A stretch of 64,000 bases of DNA from JANNSO01 sp964485395 (GTDB lineage Bacteria; Spirochaetota; Spirochaetia; Treponematales; UBA12059): positions 124,001-188,000 of the forward strand of contig CAZAJF010000003.1 of NCBI GenBank assembly GCA_964485395.1. Direction: 5' to 3'. The notes below the pieces were generated by a model, which saw only the letters and a list, made by a program, of their open reading frames with translations, had not been told where the DNA came from and ran no database searches. The position numbers and the translations under genes were made by a program. Shown piece by piece: positions 7,886 to 16,483 of this stretch (position 1 is the stretch's first letter; each line of letters starts with the position of its first letter).

Positions 7886-9478
7886 TTACCGGCCTTTCCT
7901 TTTTTTTACTGCCAGCAGCGCTGTTTGCACCAGGAAATCGAAGGCGATGGCCCCGGCCGAAAGTTTCAAGGTATAGAGCGGGTAGAGCCAGAAACCGGAG
8001 CCTTCTATGGAGAATGCGCGCCCGCTCGACCAGCGTACCGAGCTCGAAGTGCTTCCGAAAAGGTCTCCCCGGGGCAGCATGCGGAACAGGAAGTCGGCTG
8101 CAAAGGCTACGACTGCGGCTATGCCCGCTATAATCAGGGCTTCCTTGATTTCCGAATTTTCCGCAGACGCAATAAAATAAAACAAACCGATGATAAGGAC
8201 CACCGACCAGAAAATCGCGCCCATGCCGGCTTCGGCTCCCGTGGCCGTACTTACGTAGAAGAATGAGTATGCCAGTACCGCAAGCGAAATGAATGGCGAA
8301 AATATCCGCGAGCCTTTCCATCCAAGCGGAGAGCGTTCGCGGCCGCGCAGGCTGTTGGAGATTCGTCCTGCCAGGATTAGGGCAATGGAGACGATCATGA
8401 AAAGACTCCAGGTCCAGCTGATCTTTGCCAGTTTCCTTGAAACGACTTCCTTCTCAAGACTGATGCTGTCGAGTTGCCCTCCGCCGTTAAGGTCAAAGAT
8501 CCTGAGTCCGTCGCCAACGCCGGAAGGATAGATGACCGCCACTTTGCTTCCGTCGTGGTTGGGGTAGTAGGCCGTCCCGCCAGGCGGCGCTTTCCAGGGC
8601 TCTTCCTTCCAGTCCGGGGCTTTGAACAGAGCTACGCTCCAGAGATCGCGGCCTGCGATGCTTCCGTTGTAGACGAGGGTATTGCCGTCGCCGCTGAAAT
8701 GTGCTTCGCCGCCCTGGCCGCTCAATTCCGCCAAAGCCTTGCCGAAGCCGTAGGGCGAGGGTTTCACAAAGGCGAGGATGTTGCGCGGCCCCGTGCTCGG
8801 GTCGCGGTAGTTCAGCTCCCCGAGGCCTGTAGCCGGATCCATCCGGAACACCATCCAGTCATGGTCGCCCCCGCTACTGCTTTTGCCGGTAACGAGGTCG
8901 AGGATTTCGGGCGTCATCGCGGGTATAAGCAGCTTCTTTCCACCGTCCATGACCAGGAACGACTCTTTACCGACCGTCGGCTTGGGCAGCGTGGCAAGCG
9001 CTTCCCAGCTGCCGTCAGACTGGCGTTGCATCGCGTAGAGCCTGTCGTTGTCGTCTACCCAGGCCAAGGCTTTCATGGCCGGCAGCCAGGCAGAAGCCTT
9101 GCCCAGGTTGATGCCGTGGGTTTCCCAGCTTGCCTGCGCCGTGCCGGTGGCGTTTTCCACCGCGACCCACATGGAGGGCCCGCTTCCGTCCGGACTATAG
9201 GAAGCAAGAAAAAAATCCTCTCCCTCGGGGGCTATAAGATCCAAGACCTTGTGGAACTCGCTTACCTTAAACTTCTGCATCTCTTGGCCTGGTCGCTTGA
9301 TGCGAACGAAGCCGTCGCTCCATCCGCTCAGCAAGGTGCCGTCTTGTTTCCATGCTACGCAGTGAGCGTAGTGCCGCTGCTTGGAATTGATTCCCTGAGC
9401 GTTGGCGGGAAGCAGCGCGAAGAGGGTTAGCAATCCCGCGAGAATCGAAGTGGGTAAAAATTTATAGCGCGCCTTCAT
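7886..9478 (-). CDS. Exported propeller-like protein with C-terminal five-helix membrane anchor
   Basis: A 530-residue protein. A cleavable-looking signal peptide (residues 1-27, ending ANA) leads into about 320 residues of repeated beta-rich segments of the form WxxDGTLLSGWSDG, SYSPDGSGPSMW and FSGDGNTLVYNG, typical of a WD40/PD40-like propeller. Five hydrophobic helices follow (from about 355 to 525). The propeller would therefore face the periplasm, with the C-terminal domain in the inner membrane. It is the second gene of an operon, overlapping the gene before it by ATGA. No catalytic motif is seen. Function is unknown; the architecture suggests a sensor or an assembly factor. Confidence 0.75.
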   Translation of the reverse strand: MKARYKFLPTSILAGLLTLFALLPANAQGINSKQRHYAHCVAWKQDGTLLSGWSDGFVRIKRPGQEMQKFKVSEFHKVLDLIAPEGEDFFLASYSPDGSGPSMWVAVENATGTAQASWETHGINLGKASAWLPAMKALAWVDDNDRLYAMQRQSDGSWEALATLPKPTVGKESFLVMDGGKKLLIPAMTPEILDLVTGKSSSGGDHDWMVFRMDPATGLGELNYRDPSTGPRNILAFVKPSPYGFGKALAELSGQGGEAHFSGDGNTLVYNGSIAGRDLWSVALFKAPDWKEEPWKAPPGGTAYYPNHDGSKVAVIYPSGVGDGLRIFDLNGGGQLDSISLEKEVVSRKLAKISWTWSLFMIVSIALILAGRISNSLRGRERSPLGWKGSRIFSPFISLAVLAYSFFYVSTATGAEAGMGAIFWSVVLIIGLFYFIASAENSEIKEALIIAGIAAVVAFAADFLFRMLPRGDLFGSTSSSVRWSSGRAFSIEGSGFWLYPLYTLKLSAGAIAFDFLVQTALLAVKKRKGR

Positions 9479-11412
9479 TCTCCTATCCTCACGACTTTCT
9501 TGGCCTTGGGGTCCCAGTAGATGGCCACGCCGGTTTTCTCGTCGAAATTACCTGTATAGAGCTTGTCGCCTATCATAAGCTCGGTGCACCGCACGGCAGG
9601 AGCGTCTTTGGCCGCTCCCGGAACGTCCGCCCCAAAGTGCAGCGCCACGATTGCGCCGTCGGCCGACACCGAAACAGAGCCCGGATATTTGAGATCCATG
9701 CGTGAACCTTTCACGGCGAGCGGTTTGGCGCTGCCGCGGGTGAGCGTAAGCCCGCCCTTGCCGTCACTGACGTAGACGAGCTCGGACGTACCCGGTATAT
9801 AGGCGGGGTAGCCGCATGACTTGAATTGTCCCAAGACAACAGAATCCTTGTACAGCCGGATAGCCTCAGGTCCAAGCTCCTCAAGAAAGGCGAAGGAGCT
9901 TCCGTCGGCGTTGAAGGTAAATCCAGTAGCTGATTCCGCGAGCGTAAATTTTTCGGCGTCGACGTAAAATACCTTGGGAGGACTTCCCCATGTGCTGAAT
10001 ACTGAACGCTGCCTGTCGCCGAAGCGGTACAGGCTCATATAGCCATCTCCATCGAAGGGTCCTCCTACCGCTTCGCCCATACCGTCCGGGCCGGCGGCGT
10101 GGAACAGCGTGGTTTTGCCGTCCTTCGCTACGTAGAAATAACCGTTAAAAAGCTCTTTCGTCTTTGCACCGGTACGCGGATCCACCCGGTACGGCCGTAT
10201 CGCCCTGGCGCTGTCGCCAAGCTCTGATATTGCAGTGCCTTCGCGGTAGACCAGCTCCCCGGACGTTCTCGCCGCCGTAAAAAAGAGGCGCCCGTCTTTG
10301 TCAAAATCCAGGAAGGCCACCGCCAGCACCGGCCCGTAGGTGGTATTTCCCAGATGAACGTATTGCGCGCCCAGGCGGCCCGTCGTAAAGGCAAAGGCAT
10401 CGCCGGAGGCAGATAGCGCAAACTGGTTTTCGGGGACTATGCTTCCGGGGAAAGGCCCGAAGCGTCCTTTTTGCGTGAGAAGAAACGTTGCGCTGGCCGT
10501 CTGGTAGCGCAGCGCAAAGCCATGAGCGCCTGAGAGCGGCCAGGCGGGGATGATCTGCTCGATGAGTTCGGGCAGGATGGAGAACGTCGTTTCGCCGAAT
10601 TGCTGCTTGCTCAGTAGGGTTCCATAATAATAACGCCCGTAACCCGGCGGCACGGGCAGGGAGTTTACCAATTTCGACGTATCTTGAAAGCGAATGGTGG
10701 CGCTGTCCGCCTGCAGCGATTCCGCGCCTTGCCTCCGGGTTATGGCCTCCAGGTATTTTTTGTCCTGTGCCTGTTCGGCTAGAAGCAGCACGTCATTATT
10801 AAAGCCCATACCCACGACCTGCGCCGTTGCCGGAGCCCAGAGCATGACGGAATCCCACAGGATCCCTGAGTCTGCCCCCCTGAAAATAGCCACGGCACAG
10901 CTTTTGCCGTCCGGGCTGACGGCCCAGTTTGTGGCTGATATGAAGTCTGCCGATCCCATGACCCTGGCGCGCTCGCCATCGCTGAACAGAAGGTCCAGCT
11001 TACCGTCGGTGCGCTTTCCGGAGTACAGGCTACTTGCCGACTCCAGTGCGCCTTTAGGCGTAAGGAACCGGGACAGGCTTACGTACGGGCCCAGTTTTTC
11101 ACCCTGCGGCCCTAGCAGATACCAGGAGTTTGAGTCCTTAACCACGAAGGCCGTTGTGGTTAGCGTTTCGCCGGTAGACAGCGGCTGTACCGACGTAAAG
11201 GGACCGGCGGAGCCTTGTGCCGAAATGACGAACCAGCTTGAGCCCTGGTGGGCTACCCCATAATACGAGCCTGCGGAGGATCCCGGCCACAGGTTGAATC
11301 CTTTGGCCCCGTCGGGGAATCGTCCCTGCGCGCCTACGGTAAGAGGAAACAGCAGGAAGACGGCGAGGACAGTTGCTGACCATACTGCTTGGAGGCAATG
11401 CTTACGTTTCAT
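9475..11412 (-). CDS. Exported propeller-like protein, first gene of the operon
   Basis: A 645-residue protein with a signal peptide (basic MKRKH start, hydrophobic core, cleavage near VGAQG at about 29) and then repeated beta-rich segments (AVSPDGKSCAVAIF, ALSASGDAFAFTT, TFNADGSSFAFLEE, SVSADGAIVALHFG) that look like propeller blades. There is no C-terminal membrane helix, so it is probably periplasmic. The frame runs on upstream into the 42-bp repeats, but ATG at 11412 has GAAGGA eight bases before it and begins a textbook signal peptide, so the upstream part is not taken as coding. The stop overlaps the start of the membrane-anchored partner gene (ATGA). The two proteins share architecture and probably work together. 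Family unknown. Confidence 0.78.
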   Translation of the reverse strand: MKRKHCLQAVWSATVLAVFLLFPLTVGAQGRFPDGAKGFNLWPGSSAGSYYGVAHQGSSWFVISAQGSAGPFTSVQPLSTGETLTTTAFVVKDSNSWYLLGPQGEKLGPYVSLSRFLTPKGALESASSLYSGKRTDGKLDLLFSDGERARVMGSADFISATNWAVSPDGKSCAVAIFRGADSGILWDSVMLWAPATAQVVGMGFNNDVLLLAEQAQDKKYLEAITRRQGAESLQADSATIRFQDTSKLVNSLPVPPGYGRYYYGTLLSKQQFGETTFSILPELIEQIIPAWPLSGAHGFALRYQTASATFLLTQKGRFGPFPGSIVPENQFALSASGDAFAFTTGRLGAQYVHLGNTTYGPVLAVAFLDFDKDGRLFFTAARTSGELVYREGTAISELGDSARAIRPYRVDPRTGAKTKELFNGYFYVAKDGKTTLFHAAGPDGMGEAVGGPFDGDGYMSLYRFGDRQRSVFSTWGSPPKVFYVDAEKFTLAESATGFTFNADGSSFAFLEELGPEAIRLYKDSVVLGQFKSCGYPAYIPGTSELVYVSDGKGGLTLTRGSAKPLAVKGSRMDLKYPGSVSVSADGAIVALHFGADVPGAAKDAPAVRCTELMIGDKLYTGNFDEKTGVAIYWDPKAKKVVRIGE

Positions 11413-11563
11413 GGCGATGATCCTTCTTTTTGTTTTGGGATAAAAATCTGTACCGAGGATTATAACACTCCACGGCGAGTTTTGCGCAAGTGGCTGGCTG
11501 AATACTAGCCTGCCTACCAGGGAATCCATCCACGCGTATACCAAGGATATGTGCGGCTCAATC

Positions 11564-11824
11564 TCCGAGACGAAACGGATACCCTCGGAGCCCAAAGACT
11601 TCGCCTCCGAGGAGAAACGGATATCCTCGGAGACCGAAGCTTTCGCCTCCGAGACGAAACGGATATTCTCGGAGACCGAAGCTTTCGCCTCCGAGGTGAA
11701 ATGGATACCCTCGGAGACCGAAGCTTTCGCCTCCGAAGCGAACCGGATACTCTCGGAGACCGAAGGTTTCGCCTCCGAGGCGAAACGGATATTCTCGGAG
11801 ACCGAAGGTTTCGCCTCCGAGGCG
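11564..11824. repeat. Six tandem 42-bp repeats, hairpin-forming
   Basis: Six consecutive imperfect 42-bp units begin at 11564, 11606, 11648, 11690, 11732 and 11774, with a partial seventh. Each contains CTCGGAG and, 14 bases on, CTCCGAG, which can pair as a stem; the intervening CCGAA…TTTCG extends it. Because 42 is a multiple of three, several frames on both strands stay open through the array (14-residue units such as SETEGFASEAKRIF or SEAKPSVSENIRFA). No start with an SD and no signal supports translation. The array lies between a terminator (11836-11877) and the propeller operon start (11412), in the operon's upstream region. Confidence 0.9.
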
Positions 11825-11835
11825 CAGTCGAAAAG

Positions 11836-11877
11836 AAAGCCCGCGCGTCGGATCGTCAAGATCCCCGCGCGGGCTTT
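11836..11877 (-). terminator. Strong stem-loop terminator
   Basis: AAAGCCCGCGCG at 11836-11847 pairs with CGCGCGGGCTTT at 11866-11877, with a nested GGATC/GATCC stem inside. On the minus strand the stem is followed by a T-rich run (GGGCTTTCTTTTC), so it most likely ends transcription of the small gene at 11911-12285. It also insulates the repeat array from that gene. Confidence 0.8.
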
Positions 11878-11910
11878 ATATAATTCCTCCTATTATGGCT
11901 TGCAGGGTTT

Positions 11911-12285
11911 TTAGGCCTTCTTTTCAACCCTTCTGGTTCGTTTGAAGAATTCGCCCATCTCAGCCGCGGCTATCTTGAGTCCGGGGACTTTGTCAGAATT
12001 CTGCTTGGCGGCCGAGTAGACTTCCAACGCGGCGGTCATGGCGTCCGAGCTTACCGCCATCAGCGTGTTTCCCAGGCTCTCGGCAAGCTCGTTGATCTGG
12101 CTGAAGATGGACTGCAGGTCCTTGGCCAGTTGGTAATCTTTTTTAAACTCCGTGGCGTCGAAGACTCCGGGCATGATGCCGGGGTGGTCGCTTATCACAT
12201 TGTAAGCCTTGTCCACGAACGGCGCGTATCCGTTGCCCACTTTAAGAAGCGACTGTATCTCGCCGCCGTCCAGGTTGCAAGGCAT
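11911..12285 (-). CDS. Small helical hypothetical protein
   Basis: A protein of 124 residues (138 if a TTG at 12327 is used). It is predicted almost wholly helical and charged, with a C-terminal block VYSAAKQNSDKVPGLKIAA and a basic end FFKRTRR. I recall similar small bacterial proteins of unknown role with a …YNSVK…VPG… C-terminal pattern, but cannot name the family. There are no membrane segments, cysteines or catalytic motif. ATG at 12285 is preferred because the residues before it look unlike a conserved start, but neither start has a clear SD. A strong terminator follows. Confidence 0.6.
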   Translation of the reverse strand: MPCNLDGGEIQSLLKVGNGYAPFVDKAYNVISDHPGIMPGVFDATEFKKDYQLAKDLQSIFSQINELAESLGNTLMAVSSDAMTAALEVYSAAKQNSDKVPGLKIAAAEMGEFFKRTRRVEKKA

Positions 12286-12452
12286 TCGGTGCAAAGAAAT
12301 CGTAGCATGGGTTTCCCGTGCGGGCAAGGATTATCGATGACGGAAACGTCGATTTTGTTGGAATACTTTCCCGCATGCATCCTGATAAAAGCACGCGCAT
12401 CCTTGTCGGACCTGTTGAAGACTGATAAAATACGTTCGAAAAGAGAGGCGCC

Positions 12453-13169
12453 ATGCTCATTGAATCGCTGTACGGCAAAGGTAAAAAGGTAATCGACATC
12501 GGATGCGGCACCGGCATGTTTACCCGGAGCATCGCCGGACACTTTAAGGACATACGCTCGATAGACATTAACGCCGCCAGGGTGGACACATTAAAAAAAT
12601 ATTGCATCGATAACGGTATTCTCAACGTGTTTTCCTCGGTGATGAGCGCGTATGACCTGGCGTTCAGGGCAGGCGAGTTCGACCTCGCGGTATGCTACAG
12701 GTCGGTGGACCATATCCCCGACTATAAGAAGGCTCTGGATGAAGCGTGGCGCGTGCTGAAGCCGGGCGGGGATATCTACTTGAACCTCGCGGATGCCCAA
12801 GCCTCGTCGGTCTCCATCGCGAACCTAGAAGCTCTGCGGGCGTTCGAGGACGAGCTGTTCGCATGCCTGGGTATCGCCGAAGGCAACTGCGAGGTGCGCC
12901 TTGTCGATGCGGGCGAACTTGGCGCATACCTCGCAGCCATCGGCTTCGAGCCGCTTGCGGAGAATCGGTACGAGATGGAAAAACGCGACGTTGAAGAATA
13001 CTGCGGCCGGGTTGTCGGCAAGACCGAGGAGCTGCTCGAGACGATACGGGTGAAGTTGCCCGGTGACTATGAGCGCAATGCGGAACGCTACCATGTCTTG
13101 AAAGAACGCGCGGCGGAGCACGGCCATGCGCTGCGACCGCTCGTCGAGCTTGTGTTCAGGAAAAAATAA
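12453..13169 (+). CDS. Class I SAM-dependent methyltransferase
   Basis: A 238-residue protein with the Rossmann-type methyltransferase order: motif I VIDIGCGTGMFTRS, the acidic end of strand two SIDINAARV, motif IV FDLAVCYRSVDHI, and post-motif VLKPGGDIYLNLAD. It resembles the UbiE/Methyltransf_11 group; the substrate is not deducible. SD AGAGG precedes the ATG. It is 13 bases upstream of a second methyltransferase gene, so the two form a small operon. The C-terminal 90 residues (helical, charged) probably form a substrate cap. Confidence 0.88.
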   Translation: MLIESLYGKGKKVIDIGCGTGMFTRSIAGHFKDIRSIDINAARVDTLKKYCIDNGILNVFSSVMSAYDLAFRAGEFDLAVCYRSVDHIPDYKKALDEAWRVLKPGGDIYLNLADAQASSVSIANLEALRAFEDELFACLGIAEGNCEVRLVDAGELGAYLAAIGFEPLAENRYEMEKRDVEEYCGRVVGKTEELLETIRVKLPGDYERNAERYHVLKERAAEHGHALRPLVELVFRKK

Positions 13170-13182
13170 AGGAGACTTTTAC

Positions 13183-13995
13183 ATGCACGATTCAAAAGTA
13201 GTGGAACAGTATTACAACGAGAACGCCATCAACGAGTGGGAGCGCTTCGAGCGGCATCCGGTGGAGTTCGCCATAACCAAGCGCCTTATTTCCAGGTACC
13301 TTTCGCCGGACGTAAAGACTGTGCTGGATATCGGCGGAGGTCCGGGGCGCTACGCCATCTGGCTGGCCGGGCAGGGCTATTCGGTAACGCTGCTGGATTT
13401 ATCCGAGGCCAACATCGCGCACGCCAGGGTGATGGCGGCCGAAGCGCAGGTATCGATACGGGACTTCATCGCGGCCAACGCGCTGGAGCTGGATAGGCAT
13501 GTTACAAAAAAATACGACCTCGTGCTGCTCATGGGGCCCCTGTACCACCTGACGGCGGAAACCGACAGGGCGCTTGCGGTAGAGAGGGCTTTGGAGGCGC
13601 TGAATCCCGGCGGCATCCTCGTCGTGTCGTTCATATCGGCCTATGCGCCGATCCTCGACACCTTCAAGAAATCCCCCGCTTCCATCGAAGGAAGCGTGGA
13701 CGAGCAGTGCGGCTACCTGAAGGACGGCGTCAATATCGTGTCGGAGGAAAACCCCGGATTTACCAACGCGTACTTCATGCACCCGAATTCGGCGCAGGCG
13801 TTCATGGGCAGATTCGGCTTGCGCGAAGAAGGGTATTACGTGGCAGAGAGCATCCTGGGCCCGTTCGAGAACAGCTTGAAGCTGCTGGACAAATCCGCGT
13901 TCGACGCATGCATCGACCTTGGCATGCGTTTTGCCGACGACCCCAACTGCAGGGCGTGCGGCGAGCACTTGCTCTGGGTGGGCCGGAAGGGCTGA
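13183..13995 (+). CDS. Class I SAM-dependent methyltransferase
   Basis: A 270-residue methyltransferase with motif I VLDIGGGPGRYAIWLA, acidic motif II VTLLDLSEANI, YDLVLLMGPLYHL and LNPGGILVVSF. The start is taken at 13183 because AAGGAG sits eight bases before it; the longer frame only reads into the preceding gene. It is a different subfamily from its neighbour, closer to small-molecule methyltransferases with a PLYHL motif. It is the last intact gene before the degraded type I restriction locus. Confidence 0.88.
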   Translation: MHDSKVVEQYYNENAINEWERFERHPVEFAITKRLISRYLSPDVKTVLDIGGGPGRYAIWLAGQGYSVTLLDLSEANIAHARVMAAEAQVSIRDFIAANALELDRHVTKKYDLVLLMGPLYHLTAETDRALAVERALEALNPGGILVVSFISAYAPILDTFKKSPASIEGSVDEQCGYLKDGVNIVSEENPGFTNAYFMHPNSAQAFMGRFGLREEGYYVAESILGPFENSLKLLDKSAFDACIDLGMRFADDPNCRACGEHLLWVGRKG

Positions 13996-14034
13996 TTTTG
14001 TGGCGTAATTTCCTGGACTGTGCTAGGATAAACC

Positions 14035-14845
14035 ATGGACAAAAAATCGCTATCCGAACGGGACATCTGCACTAAATATATAACGCCGGCGCTTGAAAAG
14101 GCGGGCTGGGACCTTGCGCTGCAGGTGCGGGAGGAATACCCGCTTACCGCCGGCCGCATCATCGTACGCGGAAAGCTGCACACCCGAGGGAAGAATAAGC
14201 GGGCGGATTACGTACTGTTTCTCGAACACCCCTACCCGGAAGAGTGGGGGTGGGTGAGATTGGGGGATATATGCCAATTTCTCAATGGATTTGCATCTAA
14301 AAGCGAATGGTTTAAAGACTCTGGGATTAGACTATTGAGAAATCTTGATATTTTACATGGAAAAACTCGTTGGCATGACATCGTTTTTGTTGATAATGAA
14401 ATCTGTGATCCATATCAAGAATTTTTGCTTTCCGGGGGTGATGTAGTCTTTTCTTCAGATCGTCCACTTCTTACAACAGGTTTAAAGTATGCAGTTCTTA
14501 CAAGAGATGATTTACCTGCATTGCTACTGCAGCGTGTTGCAAAATTTTGTCTTTACTTGAATTGCCTCAAAGCAAAATATTTACAGATTTTTTTGAAGTC
14601 TGATCTTTTTATTAATAATATTGATCCAGGAAGAAGTAATGGAGTTCCGCATATTTTTACAAATCAAATATCAAAACTACTTTTCCCTTCCCCCGCTTGC
14701 TGAGCAGAAGCAGATTGCGGTTAAGATAGATGCGTTGATGGCTCTGTGCGATGGGTTGGAGAAGGGAATAGACGAGGCGGAATCTAAGCGGGCTCCAATG
14801 CTTGAGACGGTGTTTGCGGGAGTAAAGAGGCTTTTATTGAATTAA
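14035..14845 (+). pseudogene. hsdR-hsdS fusion remnant of a type I restriction system
   Basis: Residues 1-70 (SERDICTKYITPALEKAGWD, GRIIVRGKLHTRGKNKRADY) match the start of a type I restriction R subunit. At about 14247 the sequence switches, without a break in frame, to the C-terminal recognition domain of an S subunit (WGWVRLGDICQFLNG, …GVPHIFTNQIS). The frame then breaks at the C run 14690-14694. The next frame over carries the rest of HsdS (LPPLAEQKQIAVKIDALM, ending RLLLN at 14845). A deletion has therefore removed most of hsdR, all of hsdM and half of hsdS. Base composition also changes sharply at the junction, from G+C-rich to A+T-rich. No working R-M enzyme can come from this. Confidence 0.85.
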
Positions 14846-14909
14846 AATTTTTGAGCAGAATAAATAATGTTAGAACGATGCCTTCGGGCTTGGAATGGGA
14901 GGTTTACTG

Positions 14910-15695
14910 ATGAATGCCATGCGTGATACCGGTATTTTAAAAAAGCAATATGAGACCGATTCCAATTTAAAAGCCAGGATTTCACTTCACTCAAAATACA
15001 GTACGAATAAGCAAGGATTCGGGGATTGGATATTTTGCAATTATAAAGATTTCACAGGTTCGAGCGTATTGGAACTTGGCTGCGGTTCGGGAGATATCTG
15101 GCAAGGAAGAAGAGAAGCAATCAGTAAATATAGGGAATTTGTAATATCTGATTTCTCGGAAGGAATACTGGATGCCGCAAGAAAAAATATTGGTACATTG
15201 TCAAATGTTGAATATAGAACAATAGATATAGAAATGATTCCATACAGTAATGAAACATTCGATTATATTATTGCAAATATGATGTTGTATCATGTTCCCT
15301 CACTTGAAAAAGCATTGTCTGAAGTCTCAAGGGTTTTGAAATTCAGCGGTAAGTTTTATTGCGCTACTTTCGGTGAAAATGGATTGTCTCAATATATAAC
15401 TGCCCTTTTTTCTAAATATGGTATATCCATGGTAATTGAAAGCTCGTTTACGCTTCAAAATGGTGAAAGAAAACTAAGCTCATTTTTTAGAAAAATACAT
15501 AGGCTTGATTATCAAGATAGCCTGGAAATCTCGAATAGCGAAGACTTGGCGGAATATATCTTATCAATGTCGACAATTATGAATACTGATAATCTAGATC
15601 GAGATCAAATTATCAAAATACTGGATAATGAAAAAGATTCAAATGGAATAATTAAAATTCCAAAAGAATATGGAATGTTTATTGCGGAGAAATGA
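14910..15695 (+). CDS. Class I SAM-dependent methyltransferase (A+T-rich cargo gene)
   Basis: A 261-residue protein with motif I VLELGCGSGDIWQGR, FVISDFSEGILDAA, a DIEMIPYSNETFDYI segment, MMLYHVPSLEKAL and VLKFSGKFYCATF: a UbiE-like methyltransferase. The start at 14910 has GGGAGG seven bases upstream; an in-frame ATG at 14895 would include the SD and is less likely. Codon use is much more A+T-rich than the methyltransferases at 12453 and 13183. The gene is bracketed by two hsdS 3' ends, so it appears to have been inserted into, or brought along with, the restriction locus. Confidence 0.85.
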   Translation: MNAMRDTGILKKQYETDSNLKARISLHSKYSTNKQGFGDWIFCNYKDFTGSSVLELGCGSGDIWQGRREAISKYREFVISDFSEGILDAARKNIGTLSNVEYRTIDIEMIPYSNETFDYIIANMMLYHVPSLEKALSEVSRVLKFSGKFYCATFGENGLSQYITALFSKYGISMVIESSFTLQNGERKLSSFFRKIHRLDYQDSLEISNSEDLAEYILSMSTIMNTDNLDRDQIIKILDNEKDSNGIIKIPKEYGMFIAEK

Positions 15696-15728
15696 TTAGA
15701 TTTTGACTCTGACCCTATCGTTTTATTT

Positions 15729-15833
15729 TCTTTGTGCGATGGATTAGAGATGGGGATAGACGAGGCGGAGGCTGAGCGGGGGGTAGTGCTTGAAGCAATG
15801 CTGATGGCGTTGTATTGGTTTATATCAAATTGA
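15729..15833 (+). pseudogene. Second hsdS 3'-end remnant
   Basis: Thirty-four codons plus a TGA encode SLCDGLEMGIDEAEAERG… and parallel the intact hsdS tail at 14738-14845 (ALCDGLEKGIDEAESKRA…). Similarity at DNA level continues past the stop as far as an ATGTTAG shared by both. No start or upstream HsdS sequence remains. It is a paralogous copy, not an exact duplicate: many positions differ. Confidence 0.75.
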
Positions 15834-15854
15834 AACTTGGGAGTAGTATGAGTA

Positions 15855-15884
15855 ATGTTAGGTTGACCCTGCGCGCGTAGAATA
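15855..15884 (+). repeat. Direct repeat copy A around core AGGTTGACCCTGC
   Basis: This segment matches 19727-19757 over about 30 bases, with a perfect 13-base core. It starts at the ATGTTAG that ends both hsdS-tail homologies. The pair brackets the ankyrin, beta-helix and solute-binding protein genes plus the IS30 fragment. Confidence 0.7.
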
Positions 15885-15961
15885 TTGCAATAGGTATTAT
15901 CTAATTTTACAATGTAGGACTAAACGTAGTTTGTAATTTTATCGCTAGTCGGAGGGATCAA

Positions 15962-16480
15962 ATGAAGAGCTCGGTAATGTTTTTTTCGCTCATTTTACTC
16001 TTGGCAACAAATTCTTTCGGTCAATCATTAATCAGCTTGGCGGAAGTAAATGATTTTAATGCAATGCAAGCGGCAATAAATTCAGGTCAAAAAGATATAC
16101 CCGATGAATTGGGACGTAACGCATTGATGGTTGCTTGTTATAACAATAATTTTAAGATTGTTGAACTGCTCATTAAATCTGGCTCGGATGTATGTGCTTA
16201 TACAATAAATTCATTGCAATTTCCGCTTCTGATCGCTTCAAGATCGCATAAAAATACGGATATTTTGCTTCTATTATTAAATACAAATGCAAAATACCAA
16301 ATCAACACTGTAGGCCATGATGGATTCACTCCGATTGTGGCTTCCTCAAAAAACAATAATTTAGAAGCATGCAAATTGCTTTTAAAATATGGCGCGAGAA
16401 AAAATATCAAGACTGGCGAAGGATATTTCGCATGGGAATATTCGGAAATACCTGAGATACAAGAACTCTTAAAGCAATAA
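15962..16480 (+). CDS. Exported ankyrin-repeat protein
   Basis: A 172-residue protein with a signal peptide (MKSSVMFF… cleaved near SFGQS) and four ankyrin-type helical repeats: LGRNALMVACYNNNFKIVEL, a divergent SLQFPLLIASRSHKNTDILL, and DGFTPIVASSKNNNLEACKL are the clearest. It would act in the periplasm as a protein-binding module. SD CGGAGGG precedes ATG. An integron attC-like structure begins four bases after its stop, which is where a gene cassette would carry its recombination site. Confidence 0.82.
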   Translation: MKSSVMFFSLILLLATNSFGQSLISLAEVNDFNAMQAAINSGQKDIPDELGRNALMVACYNNNFKIVELLIKSGSDVCAYTINSLQFPLLIASRSHKNTDILLLLLNTNAKYQINTVGHDGFTPIVASSKNNNLEACKLLLKYGARKNIKTGEGYFAWEYSEIPEIQELLKQ

Positions 16481-16483
16481 AAT

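Noticed and set aside
9475..11859. Longer 794-residue version of the first propeller gene including the 42-bp repeats
   Set aside because: The ATG at 11412 has a proper SD and begins a signal peptide; the upstream part is the repeat array and an unrelated spacer.
12195..12542. Minus-strand ORF with a C/H-rich stretch opposite the methyltransferase start
   Set aside because: Lies in another frame of the small helical gene and antisense to a clear methyltransferase; the CPHG…CTEC pattern alone is too weak to call a gene or frameshift.
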